Notes: generated by a model from the sequence alone, not told the origin. A stretch of 64,000 bases of DNA from Clostridia bacterium (GCA_017626295.1 JAGAJB010000015.1:62001-126000); one strand, 5' to 3'; shown: positions 25,061 through 34,911, counted from the stretch's first letter. Program-made: numbers and translations.

Positions 25061-27576
25061 ATGGCAAATATATTTATTGATTTATTCAATATGAGCATAA
25101 CTGCAAACTATCTTGTTTTAGCTGTTGTGGTTGCAAGGTTGCTTTTAAAGAAAGCACCTAAATGGATAAGCTGTCTTTTATGGGCATTGGTTGGAATAAG
25201 ATTGATTTGTCCATTTTCATTTGAAAGCTCATTAAGTCTTGTTCCAAGCTCTCAGACTATTTCGGTAAATAATTCATCAACTGGTCGCCCGTTCACTGTT
25301 CAATCAGGTGTTCCTGTGGTGGATAGCAACATTAATGAAATTCTTGGAGACAAATATTATGAAGGTGTAAGCGTACCTGCAAATACCTTTTCAAATGTAA
25401 CAGAAATCTTGTCAGTAATATGGATAATCGGTATATTGGCTATACTCCTTTATGGTTTGATTCTTACCTAAGGTTACGTAAAAAGGTAGGTGCATCTCTC
25501 CTCTTATCCGATAACATTTATTATTGCGATAACATTGATACGCCATTCATTCTCGGCTTTTTTAAACCTAAAATTTATGTTCCGTCAGGTATAAGCGAAG
25601 AACAGATGAGTTATATCGCTTTGCACGAAAAAGCTCATCTTAAACGAAAAGATCATTTCTGGAAACCGTTAGGATTCATTCTTTTATCAGTTTATTGGTT
25701 TAATCCTGTAATGTGGGTTGCATATATTCTGCTTTGCAGAGATATTGAAACTGCCTGCGATGAAAAAGTAATTAAAAATATGCCAACCCCTGAAAAGAAA
25801 TCCTATTCCGAAACTTTAGTTTCTTGCAGTGTTCAACGAAGAATGGTGATGGCTTGTCCTCTGGCGTTCGGTGAGGTCGGAGTAAAGCAGAGAATTAAAT
25901 CAGTTCTTAATTACAAGAAACCTGCATTCTGGATGATTATTTTTGCAGTGCTATTAATTGCCGTTGTTGTAGCTTGCTTTTTAACCAATCCTGATGGTGA
26001 TAGTTCTTCCATAGGAATAATAGGTGGAGCAGACGGACCGACATCAATCCTTGTTTCCCGTAAAAAAGATACTGTAGATAAAATTTTAAGTGAAGAAGGT
26101 TACGAAATTATTTCTGCAGAAGAAACAATGATATCTGTTGATTTTACTTCAAATATGTTAACAGACAAAATGTTTGAAAAAAATGGAACATATCGTTTCC
26201 GTTACCGGGATACTAAGGGAGATTATACCGAGTTAAAACTGAAAAAAGTTGTCAGCCATGATGATGTTTTTGTGTTTAATTACACAGTGAACTATAAAGA
26301 TATACCTGAAAAAGGTACAGTTTATGTTGTAAATGCCAATCAGTTTGATGCAGGACTTGAATTGGGCGATGAAATAGTGGTGTCAGACCCATTCGGTGAA
26401 ACGAGCGACGATAGTGTTTACAGAACATATTGCACATCTCAAGGTCCAAAAAGAGAATTTTCGTTTCAGGTTCCTAAAGAATGGTTTAAAAACAGACGCA
26501 ACAATAAAATTGTAGTTAGTTTTGATGCGTATGCGGTTGAGTTCAAAGAATCAGGCTATAAGGATAAAGCCGAGGACAAAAATTATACTTATGCAACAAG
26601 CAACACAGGTGCTTTTTATAGAATAAAGGATAACTACTATTATGCTGTTATCAATGAAAATTCAGAATACCAAGAAACAGGATTATATTTTTTTGAGTAC
26701 GATGCAGATAAAAGATTAGTTTGTGTTCTTGGTGGTTCACTTGCTAATTATGTTGTAGTGGATAATACTTTTTATTATGTGCAAAACGATTATAAACTTT
26801 ATTCGGTTGATTTGAGAGAAGATGCACAGCCTCATATTGTTGCAGAAAAACTATATGTGACGGATACCAATTACAGTATTGAAAAAATAATATCTGCTGA
26901 TAGTGATTTTGTTTATTGCGAAGCAAAGCAACGTGGCTTGAGAGAAGAATATCCTGATTGGGATTTAGTTTATCTTAAAATAAACAGAGAAACAGAAGAA
27001 TTTTCAAAAATTCTCGAATCAGATATTCCTGTCAGCGAATATCAGTTTGACGAAATATTGGATAATATAAAAACTACTGTTGATACCGATTACCATAACA
27101 TATACGTCAGGAGCTACCGAATACGGTATAGAAAATCAGGTAAAGTTGACAGTGCAATATTGAATGCATGGGTACCTGGTGACGAACATGATAGAGATAA
27201 ACCGGGCACGGTGGGTAATATTTTGATTACTTATGATTACAATGCATCTTTCAATGTTATAAAAGAAGGTGTTTCATTAAACGATTTTTGTGCAGAAAGC
27301 AGCGAACCAACGCTTTCACTATATGAGGTTATGAACGAGGCAGAGGAATCGATACTGCAGAATTTTAAAAAAATTGATAAAAACGATAAATCCCAATATT
27401 ATATTTTGAGCTCAAAAAATGCTGAGAACTTCTTTGTAAGTGCAGAAGATACAACCGAGCCCTACTCAGAAAAAACTCAGAATAACAAGAGTTCCGAAGT
27501 TACCCCACCTCAAACAACAGCTTCTGTAGATTACTTTACTCCTGAGGGAGAGCGAGTAATTGAATATGTCGGTTAA
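25061..27576 (+). pseudogene. BlaR1/MecR1-like M56 membrane peptidase, frameshifted
   Basis: Two overlapping frames encode one protein. The first part (25061-25471) has two or three membrane helices and ends at LLYGLILT-stop. The second frame continues YLRLRKKVGASLLLSD, FILGFFKPKIYVPSG and the zinc motif ALHEKAHLKRKDH, then a membrane helix (AFWMIIFAVLLIAVVVACF) and a ~500-residue outer domain starting GIIGGADGPTSI. Restoring one base near 25455-25465 joins GLI to SYLRLR, the usual family sequence. The outer domain is not penicillin-binding-like, so the signal is unknown. It is a natural mutation or a sequencing error in a run of T and C. Confidence 0.8.
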
Positions 27577-27593
27577 CAGTGGTAATACAGTTT

Positions 27594-27630
27594 AAGGAGT
27601 TGACTTTTTGTCAGCTCCTTTATCTTTCTT
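27594..27630 (+). terminator. terminator after the BlaR1-like gene
   Basis: AAGGAGTTGAC (27594-27604) pairs with GTCAGCTCCTT (27610-27620) around TTTTT, followed by a T-rich tail. It lies 18 bp after the stop codon. Confidence 0.75.
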
Positions 27631-27639
27631 ATGCAAAGT

Positions 27640-28003
27640 TTTTACACATGGGCAAGGAAAGAAAAATGAAGCAGAGGAACCTCTGCTTCAAACTGGCGGG
27701 AGCGAGAGGATTTTGCACCTCTCAGTGTTGTTACCTTATTTCATTGCGTGATTTGTCAAATTTTCATTATGTCTGCTACGACTCCCACAAACACCCGCAT
27801 CCGCCAAACAAATCATCACTATGAACATTTCTATCAAATCCCTTCCTGTAAATCCGATTTGCATCTTGATTCCATTACTAAACTTTTTAGAAATCGTCAC
27901 AGAAAATCCAATTACTATCCAAATCACGCTCATTAAGGATGTATTAATTTACAAAAACAAATAGTCTTTATGTTTTAAAATTAACTCATTTGCTCTACCC
28001 GAA
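27640..28003. other. intergenic region with a hairpin and a possible tRNA 3' relic
   Basis: No gene is seen. A perfect hairpin GAAGCAGAGG-AA-CCTCTGCTTC lies at 27668-27689. Immediately after it, the minus strand (about 27730-27690) reads GAGAGG-TGCAAAAT-CCTCTC then GCTCCCGCCA, which resembles a tRNA T-arm and acceptor end. This could be a leftover attachment site. The rest is featureless AT-rich DNA. Confidence 0.3.
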
Positions 28004-29281
28004 TTAAAGGATTTCACTTGAATTAATTAACACTAGTTCTGCTACAGATTTTATTAGTGCCATTTCAGACATAAGATCATTTTTATTTTCATATGGTCTA
28101 TATTGATTAGAAATGTGTTCACTTTTACTATGAACTAAAGCATTCCTTGTTTCATAAATACGTGTTGCTAAATTGGTGTAAACACCGTTTGTATCATACC
28201 ACATAATCTTAGTTTTCTTCGATGTTGTGAAAGGAACTAAATTATTTTGATAATAATCTTTTAATTGTGGATTTATCAAAGCGAGATGATTCATCAATTC
28301 TTCAATAGGTACGAATTCCATTAACACATATTTCAACGATTCAAACTCATTTCCTTTTCTTGAATCTAAATCATTACTCATATGTTTTTTTATATATTTA
28401 GTTAGCTCATATAGTTGACCATCATTTTTATACGAAAAATCAGGATGTGTGATTTTTTGCTTCATTTCAGCCGTTAACTTCTTTCTAAAAACCGCATCAA
28501 AATAATGTTCTATAATATGGTAAAAAGAAATATACATTGTAAAAGGATCTCTTGACTCCATTGCCATAGTATAGTAGTCAAGAACGTCTATATTGTATAT
28601 TCTGTTGGGTGGTGTTTCTATATTTCCATAAGAATAGCCAAACATTGAATTTCCTATAGAATACATATCCTGAATGTCATTATATTCCGATAACGGGATA
28701 TTACGTTTATACATAACTTCAAATTCAAATGAAGCTGAATAATTTCTTAACTTATATAAAGAAAGATGGTTTTTAGAATTAAGTTTGATTGTATACGCTC
28801 TTAATAGTTCTGCTAGCAATTCTGTAGGATTATTTTTTTCTTCGTTGCTCAGATTACGTCTAAAAACCATACGGCTACGATGCCGTAATTCTATGCAAAA
28901 CTTTCGATCACCAGTTTTAATATTTTCAACAAGCAAATCCAACAAAAACATACAATATTCTGGGGTTGCCAATCCTACTGAGTATGTAAGTTCATTTACA
29001 GGATCTTCAATTGTATCCATTTCAATAACATTTCTTGGTGGATGTATCGCAAATCTAAGTACAGCTTCACGATAGTTTTCTGTTGAAATTTCAAGCTTGT
29101 CTTTAACATAATTTTGCATTTTATCGTATGCTAATTTTAAATCTTTGTTATAAAACACAATATTGTTTTTTGTTCCTGTATACGAAGGGCCAGTTACAAT
29201 AATATCGCACTCTTCGTCCATATCGGTATCAATAATAAAAATATCCCTTAACAATTCTTTTATTTCCAAAAAACTTGCCAT
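28004..29281 (-). CDS. HEPN-motif protein, second gene of a candidate defence pair
   Basis: A 425-residue soluble protein. Near the C-terminus, RIYETRNALVHSKS (R379, H384) fits the R-x4-H catalytic motif of HEPN ribonucleases, in a helical context typical of the fold. The region around 230-330 (AMESRDPFTMYISFYHIIEHYFDAVFRKKL) resembles the first helices of that domain. The N-terminal half is unrecognised. HEPN proteins cleave RNA in toxin-antitoxin and abortive-infection systems. It follows the nuclease-like gene by 39 bp on the same strand. Function as an antiphage effector is inferred. Confidence 0.6.
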   Translation of the reverse strand: MASFLEIKELLRDIFIIDTDMDEECDIIVTGPSYTGTKNNIVFYNKDLKLAYDKMQNYVKDKLEISTENYREAVLRFAIHPPRNVIEMDTIEDPVNELTYSVGLATPEYCMFLLDLLVENIKTGDRKFCIELRHRSRMVFRRNLSNEEKNNPTELLAELLRAYTIKLNSKNHLSLYKLRNYSASFEFEVMYKRNIPLSEYNDIQDMYSIGNSMFGYSYGNIETPPNRIYNIDVLDYYTMAMESRDPFTMYISFYHIIEHYFDAVFRKKLTAEMKQKITHPDFSYKNDGQLYELTKYIKKHMSNDLDSRKGNEFESLKYVLMEFVPIEELMNHLALINPQLKDYYQNNLVPFTTSKKTKIMWYDTNGVYTNLATRIYETRNALVHSKSEHISNQYRPYENKNDLMSEMALIKSVAELVLINSSEIL

Positions 29282-29320
29282 TCTTTTTCTTCCTTTTAAT
29301 AAATTTTCAATTATATTTTT

Positions 29321-29830
29321 TTAGTTAATTGTTGTCCATTTGATGTGCTTCAATTTGTTGCAAAGAATTTCAAAGGCCTCTGCTGAAATTGAGATCTTTT
29401 CAAAAACACTTTGAAAGAGAAGTTCTTTTGTTGTTAAATATACCTCCCACTCTAGTTTACTATTATTATAATACTTCCAAACCAAACCATTTGTATACAA
29501 ATAATTATTAGTTTCTTTTTTATGAAAAAAGCTCTGAACCCCTTCATAAAGCTCCTGGTTTGGTGCTTTAACCTCAACAAACCCCCATACTTTTCCTAAA
29601 TTAGTATTAAAAACAAAATCATCTGAAAGAATTGCAATATCAGGAACACCTGAATCCGTAGTTAATCGTTCATCTGAATTTTTTCTTATTCGATTAATAT
29701 CCACTAAAGACAACTCTGCATAGTTAATAAATTCATCGACTAAATTATAAACAAGTATTTCAACACCAGCTTCTATAGGACATTTCATTATTATATCGTT
29801 AATTTTTCTTTCGTAATATTTGTAATCCAT
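29321..29830 (-). CDS. PD-(D/E)XK nuclease-like protein
   Basis: A 169-residue protein with SGVPDIAILSDDF (about 60-72) and GFVEVKAPN (about 83-91), the PD...ExK core of restriction-like nucleases as seen in type I R-subunit N-termini. It has no helicase or other domain. It is the first gene of a two-gene leftward unit with the HEPN protein. It could be the effector, with the HEPN protein as sensor or second effector, or the reverse. No methyltransferase is adjacent, so this is not a standard restriction system. Confidence 0.65.
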   Translation of the reverse strand: MDYKYYERKINDIIMKCPIEAGVEILVYNLVDEFINYAELSLVDINRIRKNSDERLTTDSGVPDIAILSDDFVFNTNLGKVWGFVEVKAPNQELYEGVQSFFHKKETNNYLYTNGLVWKYYNNSKLEWEVYLTTKELLFQSVFEKISISAEAFEILCNKLKHIKWTTIN

Positions 29831-29977
29831 AACATTTACAACCTTTATATGTTATTTTGTCCGACAAATATATATGACAAAAAACTACAAATACTTCACA
29901 TTTTTTTACAAAAACTTTTCGTTTTTCTGTTTTGAACAAATTATAATTACTCGTATTGGTAAAAATCACAACAAAAA

Positions 29978-30015
29978 CTCCCCGAAACCTATCAATTATG
30001 GTAGGGTTCGGGGAG
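29978..30015 (-). terminator. terminator of the leftward enzyme array
   Basis: CTCCCCGAA-CCTA arms (29978-29991 with 30002-30015) form a long stem with one bulge. On the minus strand it is followed by TTTTTGTTG. It lies 19 bp past the last array gene. Confidence 0.85.
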
Positions 30016-30033
30016 AAGTGTTTGGTTTATATG

Positions 30034-30801
30034 TTATTTATTCATCTCGTCAACAAATTCACTGTTTCTTGCGGTGAGTTCAACCCATGCAGGTCTGAAC
30101 CCGCTTCTAATTGCATTGCGAACGGATTTTATATTTGACCAGGCGGCACAATAAAATGGAACTTTGCCGAGCTTAAGTGTTTCAATAGCGAGCCGACTTG
30201 TGATTGCAGATGCTATACCGTTTCTTCTGTATTCAGGCAAAACATCAACACCAATCTGATACATTGTTTCGCAATCTGCAGAACAGCCTGCAAGACCGAC
30301 AAGTTTACCATTATCAAAAGCACCAACGGCAAGTTTATCAAGCTGCTTTCTGCTTTTACACAAAGCGTTGCCCCATTCAGCAGTGTAATATTGTTGAAAA
30401 TCTTCGGGTTGCAAAACTCGTATTTCATAATCGCAAGTCAATTCTTTAAGCTCGTTGATATCAGGCAAAAAGTATTCTGCCATAAAGCATACCTTATAAC
30501 CAAATTGAGCCAATTTCTCGTTAAGTGCAATGACATTGGGTGATTCAAAACAATGCTCAACGGAGAATTTACCTATGTACCACTCGACAGTTTCTTTCAT
30601 TCTCGGACTGACCTGCGCCACAATATTGTTGCCATATGAAACCAAATCACATTCAAGTGGTAATGGCATATATACTCTTGCCTTTTCATTTTTCTGCGAC
30701 AAAACAATTTTATTTTCAGTCGAAAGGAAATCCTCTGCATTACAGTTACAATCATACGCCGACTGCTGTAATGCGATTTGCAATATTTCTTGGTTTGTCA
30801 T
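30034..30801 (-). CDS. GNAT acetyltransferase with N-terminal extension
   Basis: A 255-residue protein. The C-terminal half is a GNAT domain: IGVDVLPEYRRNGIASAITSRLAIETLKLG carries the acetyl-CoA loop (RRNGIA), followed by the SNIKSVRNAIRSGFRPAW strand. The first ~120 residues are a separate, probably GNAT-like fold without a clear CoA loop. It is the last gene of the array, 8 bp after the methyltransferase. Substrate unknown. Confidence 0.82.
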   Translation of the reverse strand: MTNQEILQIALQQSAYDCNCNAEDFLSTENKIVLSQKNEKARVYMPLPLECDLVSYGNNIVAQVSPRMKETVEWYIGKFSVEHCFESPNVIALNEKLAQFGYKVCFMAEYFLPDINELKELTCDYEIRVLQPEDFQQYYTAEWGNALCKSRKQLDKLAVGAFDNGKLVGLAGCSADCETMYQIGVDVLPEYRRNGIASAITSRLAIETLKLGKVPFYCAAWSNIKSVRNAIRSGFRPAWVELTARNSEFVDEMNK

Positions 30802-30809
30802 AATTACTC

Positions 30810-31460
30810 CTATTTATTCGCGTTTATTGTAAATGTCGCACCCCAGTTGTTCAGCACCTGGGCGGAAGAAAATCCTGCTTCAAGCAAGGCTTCAGTTTCG
30901 TGTTCAACAGTTAGTGGGGTGTCATAATGATAAAATTCATTATCATCAATTCCTTGTTCCTTTTTAAGACGGAGCAATTCGTTTCGGAAGGCTTGCTCGT
31001 CTTCATCATTCAATGCAAAATAATCGGTAAGAATAAAATATCCGCCATCTTTTAATGCTTTGAAAAGCTTTGTATAAAGCGGTATCTTTTCTTCTTTTGT
31101 GAAGTGGTGCAGAGACTCTACTGATACTGCTGCATCAAAAGCATTTTCATCAAATGGAACATCAAAATATGAACCACATATCAGGGTTAAATCCTTTTCG
31201 GGAAACTTATTTTTCAATGCATTTAACATTGATTCTGTCAGGTCAATACCTGTTACTCTTGCAGATGGGTTGAGTCTGAAATAATGCTCCAATTCCAAAC
31301 CCGTACCACAACCTAAATCAAGTATTTTTGCACCAACGGTCTTTGGCAAACAATCGGCTGTAAACGGATAAAACACATCAGACGATTCTATAGTGGTCAT
31401 CATATGTTCATCATAACCATCTAACCGTTTATTAAAAAATTCATTCATCTTTTCAAGCAT
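30810..31460 (-). CDS. class I SAM-dependent methyltransferase
   Basis: A 216-residue enzyme with motif I ILDLGCGTGLELEHY (about 46-60), the acidic GIDLTESML strand, DAAVSVESLHHF and LKDGGYFILTDYF. This is the pattern of small-molecule methyltransferases such as the UbiE/Tam type. It overlaps the upstream GNAT by 16 bp, so translation is coupled. The substrate cannot be read from the sequence. Confidence 0.87.
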   Translation of the reverse strand: MLEKMNEFFNKRLDGYDEHMMTTIESSDVFYPFTADCLPKTVGAKILDLGCGTGLELEHYFRLNPSARVTGIDLTESMLNALKNKFPEKDLTLICGSYFDVPFDENAFDAAVSVESLHHFTKEEKIPLYTKLFKALKDGGYFILTDYFALNDEDEQAFRNELLRLKKEQGIDDNEFYHYDTPLTVEHETEALLEAGFSSAQVLNNWGATFTINANK

Positions 31461-31897
31461 AATTTATATATCCTCTGTTTCTCCATATCCTCTCGATATG
31501 CAAAATAATCTTTTGGTGGTTTCACTATCTCGATAAGTTCAGCTCCAAGTTTTTCAATTGTTTTATACGAAGCAATATTGCTTTCGTCACAAGTCAATAT
31601 CAACTCACGCATACTATGTGCTTTTGCCACCTGCAACACAAGTTTACACGCTTTGTATGCATAATTGTTACCACGGTTTTCCTTATCAATTTCGTAACCG
31701 ATATGTCCGTTGTAATATGAATGATAATTATTACCTATACGAATGCTTATCTTTCCAATAGGCGTATCACCAACACAAATATCGTAGTAATAAAATGGTA
31801 ACAACTCATCATCACCTTGATATTTTTGAGAAATTCTTAATGTAATTTCACCGTCAGATAAAATATCAAAATCATTTAAAAACTCAAATTTTGTCAT
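31445..31897 (-). CDS. GNAT acetyltransferase
   Basis: A 150-residue single-domain GNAT. It has the core HIGYEIDKENRGNNYAYKACKLVLQVAKAHSMRELILTCDESNIASYKTIEKLGAELIEI, which includes the CoA-binding RGNNYA turn and the usual SNxxS...KLGA strand. It resembles acetyltransferases that act on small amines or ribosomal protein N-termini. RBS AGGAG before ATG 31897. Confidence 0.85.
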   Translation of the reverse strand: MTKFEFLNDFDILSDGEITLRISQKYQGDDELLPFYYYDICVGDTPIGKISIRIGNNYHSYYNGHIGYEIDKENRGNNYAYKACKLVLQVAKAHSMRELILTCDESNIASYKTIEKLGAELIEIVKPPKDYFAYREDMEKQRIYKLCLKR

Positions 31898-31914
31898 TTG
31901 AAACTCCTCTTAAA

Positions 31915-32418
31915 TCATTCCCATAATCCTGATGTTGATTTACCGCTTTTACCTGTAATACCAACAACTCTCGGCCACTGGTTAGTTTCAATTATTGTAG
32001 TTGCGTTTATGTTTCCTAAATGTGCATAGAAATGACGGAACTGCGACATTATCAAGCCAAGTCGGTTTTGGTTACAACCGGTTGGTATCTCATACAACAT
32101 TACATCGTCAAGGCTGTTCAGATAATCTGTAATTTTTGCTTTTATGCTTTGCAAATACTCCTGCAACTGCTCTTTTGACAACGTTTCTTCACTTGCGATA
32201 TCAAGAGAGTTTAAATTCTCCGTATGAAATGTTGGATGTTCATATTCTTTAGGATTTATGTACCATTGGTCTAAACTGTGTAACATATGGTAACAGTGTT
32301 TCCAAATCGGCATATCGCAGAGAACATAGTCCATATTGCAGGTCTGAAGCATTATATCTGCATTAATAAACATTGTTTCGGTATTCAGTTTTATTGTATT
32401 TACTAAATCACATCTCAT
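31915..32418 (-). CDS. DinB-like four-helix protein
   Basis: A protein of about 167 residues. WKHCYHMLHSLDQWY (His pair, about 40-55) and SQFRHFYAHLGNINA (about 120-135) place histidines as in DinB/YfiT-type four-helix bundles, which bind a metal and include thiol-dependent detoxifying transferases. ATG 32418 follows AGGAG by 8 nt and is preferred over 32439. It is inside the tightly packed array. Activity unproven. Confidence 0.65.
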   Translation of the reverse strand: MRCDLVNTIKLNTETMFINADIMLQTCNMDYVLCDMPIWKHCYHMLHSLDQWYINPKEYEHPTFHTENLNSLDIASEETLSKEQLQEYLQSIKAKITDYLNSLDDVMLYEIPTGCNQNRLGLIMSQFRHFYAHLGNINATTIIETNQWPRVVGITGKSGKSTSGLWE

Positions 32419-32444
32419 ATATATCGCTCCTAATATCAATTCGG

Positions 32445-33368
32445 CTATCTTCTTAATAACAAATCATATTCATAACTGTCACCCTGATAACTTTCTTTTA
32501 TTCTTGCAATAGGTTCTTTAAAGCCGTTCTTTTCGTACATATAACGAGCTCTTGCATTGTCATCTTCAACACCTACTGTAAACTCACTATATCCATTTTC
32601 TTTTAGCATGGTTAACACATTTTCAAGCAAATATGAGCCTAAGCCTTTACCTTGATAGTTTTCGTGGATACGAAACGCATATAAATATGCTCGTTTGCCT
32701 TTTTCAGCAAACCGCTCATCATCACTAACGTATTTCGCTCTCACTTCACCAATAATCTTTTTACCATCAAACAAAGCGAAAATATCAATAACACCATTTT
32801 CAATATCTCTTGTATTTTCGGTAATCATTTCATTGACATCTTTATAATTAAAAAGAGTTGTCAGCATAGAAAGTTCGGTTACTTTAAGTTTTATGACAGA
32901 GTACAGTTTCTTCTTTATGAACTCAATTTTCTGATTATCCTGCTTTTCTTTAACATTCATTCTATAACCATCTAATGAAGATTTTTGATAAACTTTCAGA
33001 TATTGTGCTAGTGATAAAAGCATAAATTTAGTTCCTGATATATTGCGAATTTCAATATCGCAAACATCAATATCCGCAAACTCTTTCAATCCATCAATTG
33101 AAGCATAGGAATAATCAACATCATCCTTACAAAATGTGTGTTCATGTTCATCAATTAATGTATATCCGTGACTTTCCAGGAAGGATTTGAATTCTTTCCA
33201 TTTGTCGCCTGTTACAAACACTTGTGGAATAAGGATATCAATATCATCTACATTTAATGATGTGTTTGTTAAAACTTCTAATCCTAACGAGCCATAAAGC
33301 AACGGAACAATATTAAATTTGTCATTAAGCATTTCTGCGTTTTCTAAAAAACAATTAAACTTCGTCAT
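32445..33368 (-). CDS. nucleotidyltransferase-like domain fused to GNAT
   Basis: A 307-residue two-domain protein. Residues 1-~150 look like a nucleotidyltransferase fold: LLYGSLGLEVLT (GS loop), DDIDILIP (catalytic acidic pair) and a later acidic strand. Residues ~155-307 are a GNAT: YLYAFRIHENYQGKGLGSYLLENVLTMLKENGY, then DDNARARYMYEKNGF. Nucleotidyltransferase and acetyltransferase are both aminoglycoside-modifying chemistries, so a dual modifying enzyme is conceivable; this is inference. RBS region is weak. Confidence 0.7.
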   Translation of the reverse strand: MTKFNCFLENAEMLNDKFNIVPLLYGSLGLEVLTNTSLNVDDIDILIPQVFVTGDKWKEFKSFLESHGYTLIDEHEHTFCKDDVDYSYASIDGLKEFADIDVCDIEIRNISGTKFMLLSLAQYLKVYQKSSLDGYRMNVKEKQDNQKIEFIKKKLYSVIKLKVTELSMLTTLFNYKDVNEMITENTRDIENGVIDIFALFDGKKIIGEVRAKYVSDDERFAEKGKRAYLYAFRIHENYQGKGLGSYLLENVLTMLKENGYSEFTVGVEDDNARARYMYEKNGFKEPIARIKESYQGDSYEYDLLLRR

Positions 33369-33379
33369 ATTACACCCTG

Positions 33380-33931
33380 TTACAAATCAAATCTTTCTTT
33401 TATCATTTTAGCAACAACATCCGGTGCCAAGTTTGAGTTATCAATTTTGATATAATTCGGTAATGTTATTTCACCATCATAACTTTCTGTACGATATTTT
33501 TTGTCGGTATCAAGCAAATTCTTTCTTGCAAAATCAAGGTTACGTTTTGACGGTTTATTGTTAAGTCTGTTTTCAGTTGAGTTTCGCTCTAACCTGATTT
33601 CCTGAGTAGCAACAAGTTCAACATAATAAACTTCTGCACCTTGCTCTTTGAACAAATCAGAAACATATTTTATGTAATCCCAATCACCTTGGTGGTCAAG
33701 CGCCCATACATAAGTGAATATCATTCCGTAATTGTTGCTCTTTGAAAACTCTTCAAAGAAAACTTGACGCAGTCTGTGTACCGTTTTACCCTCATAATAT
33801 CCGAAAATCTCTATAACAGGTTCAATAGTCATATGATTATGAAACAGTTTTAAGTCTGTGATTTTTGCAAGCTCCTGTCCAACCGTCATTTTACCGACAG
33901 CCAAGTTGCCGAATATTACAACTAATTTCAT
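33380..33931 (-). CDS. P-loop kinase-like protein
   Basis: A 183-residue protein with Walker A GNLAVGKMT (8-16), HNHMTIEP, and a lid-like RLERNSTENRLNNKPSK segment (about 118-135). It belongs to the shikimate/gluconate-kinase-like small NTPases often annotated AAA family. Likely phosphorylates a small molecule. Twelve bp before the next array gene. Confidence 0.75.
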   Translation of the reverse strand: MKLVVIFGNLAVGKMTVGQELAKITDLKLFHNHMTIEPVIEIFGYYEGKTVHRLRQVFFEEFSKSNNYGMIFTYVWALDHQGDWDYIKYVSDLFKEQGAEVYYVELVATQEIRLERNSTENRLNNKPSKRNLDFARKNLLDTDKKYRTESYDGEITLPNYIKIDNSNLAPDVVAKMIKERFDL

Positions 33932-33957
33932 AGTATCAAATCCTTTTCAAACTAAAT

Positions 33958-34437
33958 TTATCCCCTTGTTATTACATCTATTTCATCTTCATCCGGTACT
34001 TCAAATATTGAAGCAAATTTTTCAGCGAGATTATCGTCAATATAATAGGCGTTTGTTTCTTTGGCTAATATTGCATTGTTTCTTTTCTTTAAGCGAGCCT
34101 TCCAGATTTCATCGCTGATATCAATGTAATGGAATTCGTACTCTATATTTCGGCTATTATAGAACTCTCGGGCATAATCCCGTTCTTCCTTCATCCAGAA
34201 GCCCCAATCAAGAATAACATTGATTCCGACCTCTATGAGTTCCAATGATTTATAGAATAAGTAGTTTTGTGTTCTTTCTACGTAATCATCGTGCTTATCG
34301 CCACAATGCTGACCGAACAAAGCAAGGGTAATTTCGTCTGTAGAGAGCAATACAGCATTGTTCTTAACACGCAACTGCTCAGCATATGTACTTTTTCCGC
34401 TGCAGATTTTACCGCAGATTAAATATACTTTTGCCAT
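33958..34437 (-). CDS. AAA_33-type small kinase
   Basis: A 159-residue P-loop protein: Walker A GKICSGKST (about 8-16), LSTDEITLALFG, VILDWGFWMKEERDYAREF. This is the plan of the AAA_33/Zeta-toxin and chloramphenicol-phosphotransferase-like kinases. ATG 34437 follows AAGGTG; the upstream ATG at 34446 is less likely. Second kinase in a row within the array, which again points to modification of small molecules. Confidence 0.75.
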   Translation of the reverse strand: MAKVYLICGKICSGKSTYAEQLRVKNNAVLLSTDEITLALFGQHCGDKHDDYVERTQNYLFYKSLELIEVGINVILDWGFWMKEERDYAREFYNSRNIEYEFHYIDISDEIWKARLKKRNNAILAKETNAYYIDDNLAEKFASIFEVPDEDEIDVITRG

Positions 34438-34452
34438 AAGCAACACCTTCTT

Positions 34453-34911
34453 TTATAATTTACAATACATCTCCTGAGCTTTTGGTATAAAACCAAGATT
34501 CTCATAAAGTTTGATTGCTCCGGGATTGTTCACAAGGACATCAAGATTTATAAAACTGCAATTTTGTTCGTTTGCCCAGTCCTTTGCTGAATTCATAAGA
34601 GCTGTGGCGAAGCCTTTATTTCTGTGCGCTTTCGTTACAATTATATCCATTATGTAACAATACTTACCGGGAATCATAAAGTCAAAACCAGGTCTTTCCT
34701 TTGCCTGAAGCAAAATAAAACCAACAACTGTACCATCATTTTCGTAAACAAGGATATCAGAATCATCATTCGAAATCGTTTTTTCAAGGAACTCTATGCT
34801 TTGGTCGCCCTCTTTTATAAAATCAGGTATCAGTTTTGCCATTTCCCTGAATTGCTCACGATATAATTCTGATATTGCAGGTATATCATCGTGTGTTGCT
34901 TTTCTTATCAT
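34453..34911 (-). CDS. GNAT acetyltransferase
   Basis: A 152-residue GNAT (MIRKATHDDIPAISELYREQF..., YCYIMDIIVTKAHRNKGFATALMNSAKDWANEQ, VLVNNPGAIKLYENLGF). The HRNKGFA loop is the CoA site and NNPGAIKLYENLGF the C-terminal motif. Start codon overlaps the APH-like stop (TTATGA), with GGAGAA upstream. A longer start at 34935 is unlikely. Confidence 0.87.
   Translation of the reverse strand: MIRKATHDDIPAISELYREQFREMAKLIPDFIKEGDQSIEFLEKTISNDDSDILVYENDGTVVGFILLQAKERPGFDFMIPGKYCYIMDIIVTKAHRNKGFATALMNSAKDWANEQNCSFINLDVLVNNPGAIKLYENLGFIPKAQEMYCKL

Noticed and set aside
27579..27824. Short ORFs at 27579-27824 and 27736-27936
   Set aside because: They cover a terminator and a hairpin, have no ribosome sites and low-complexity products.
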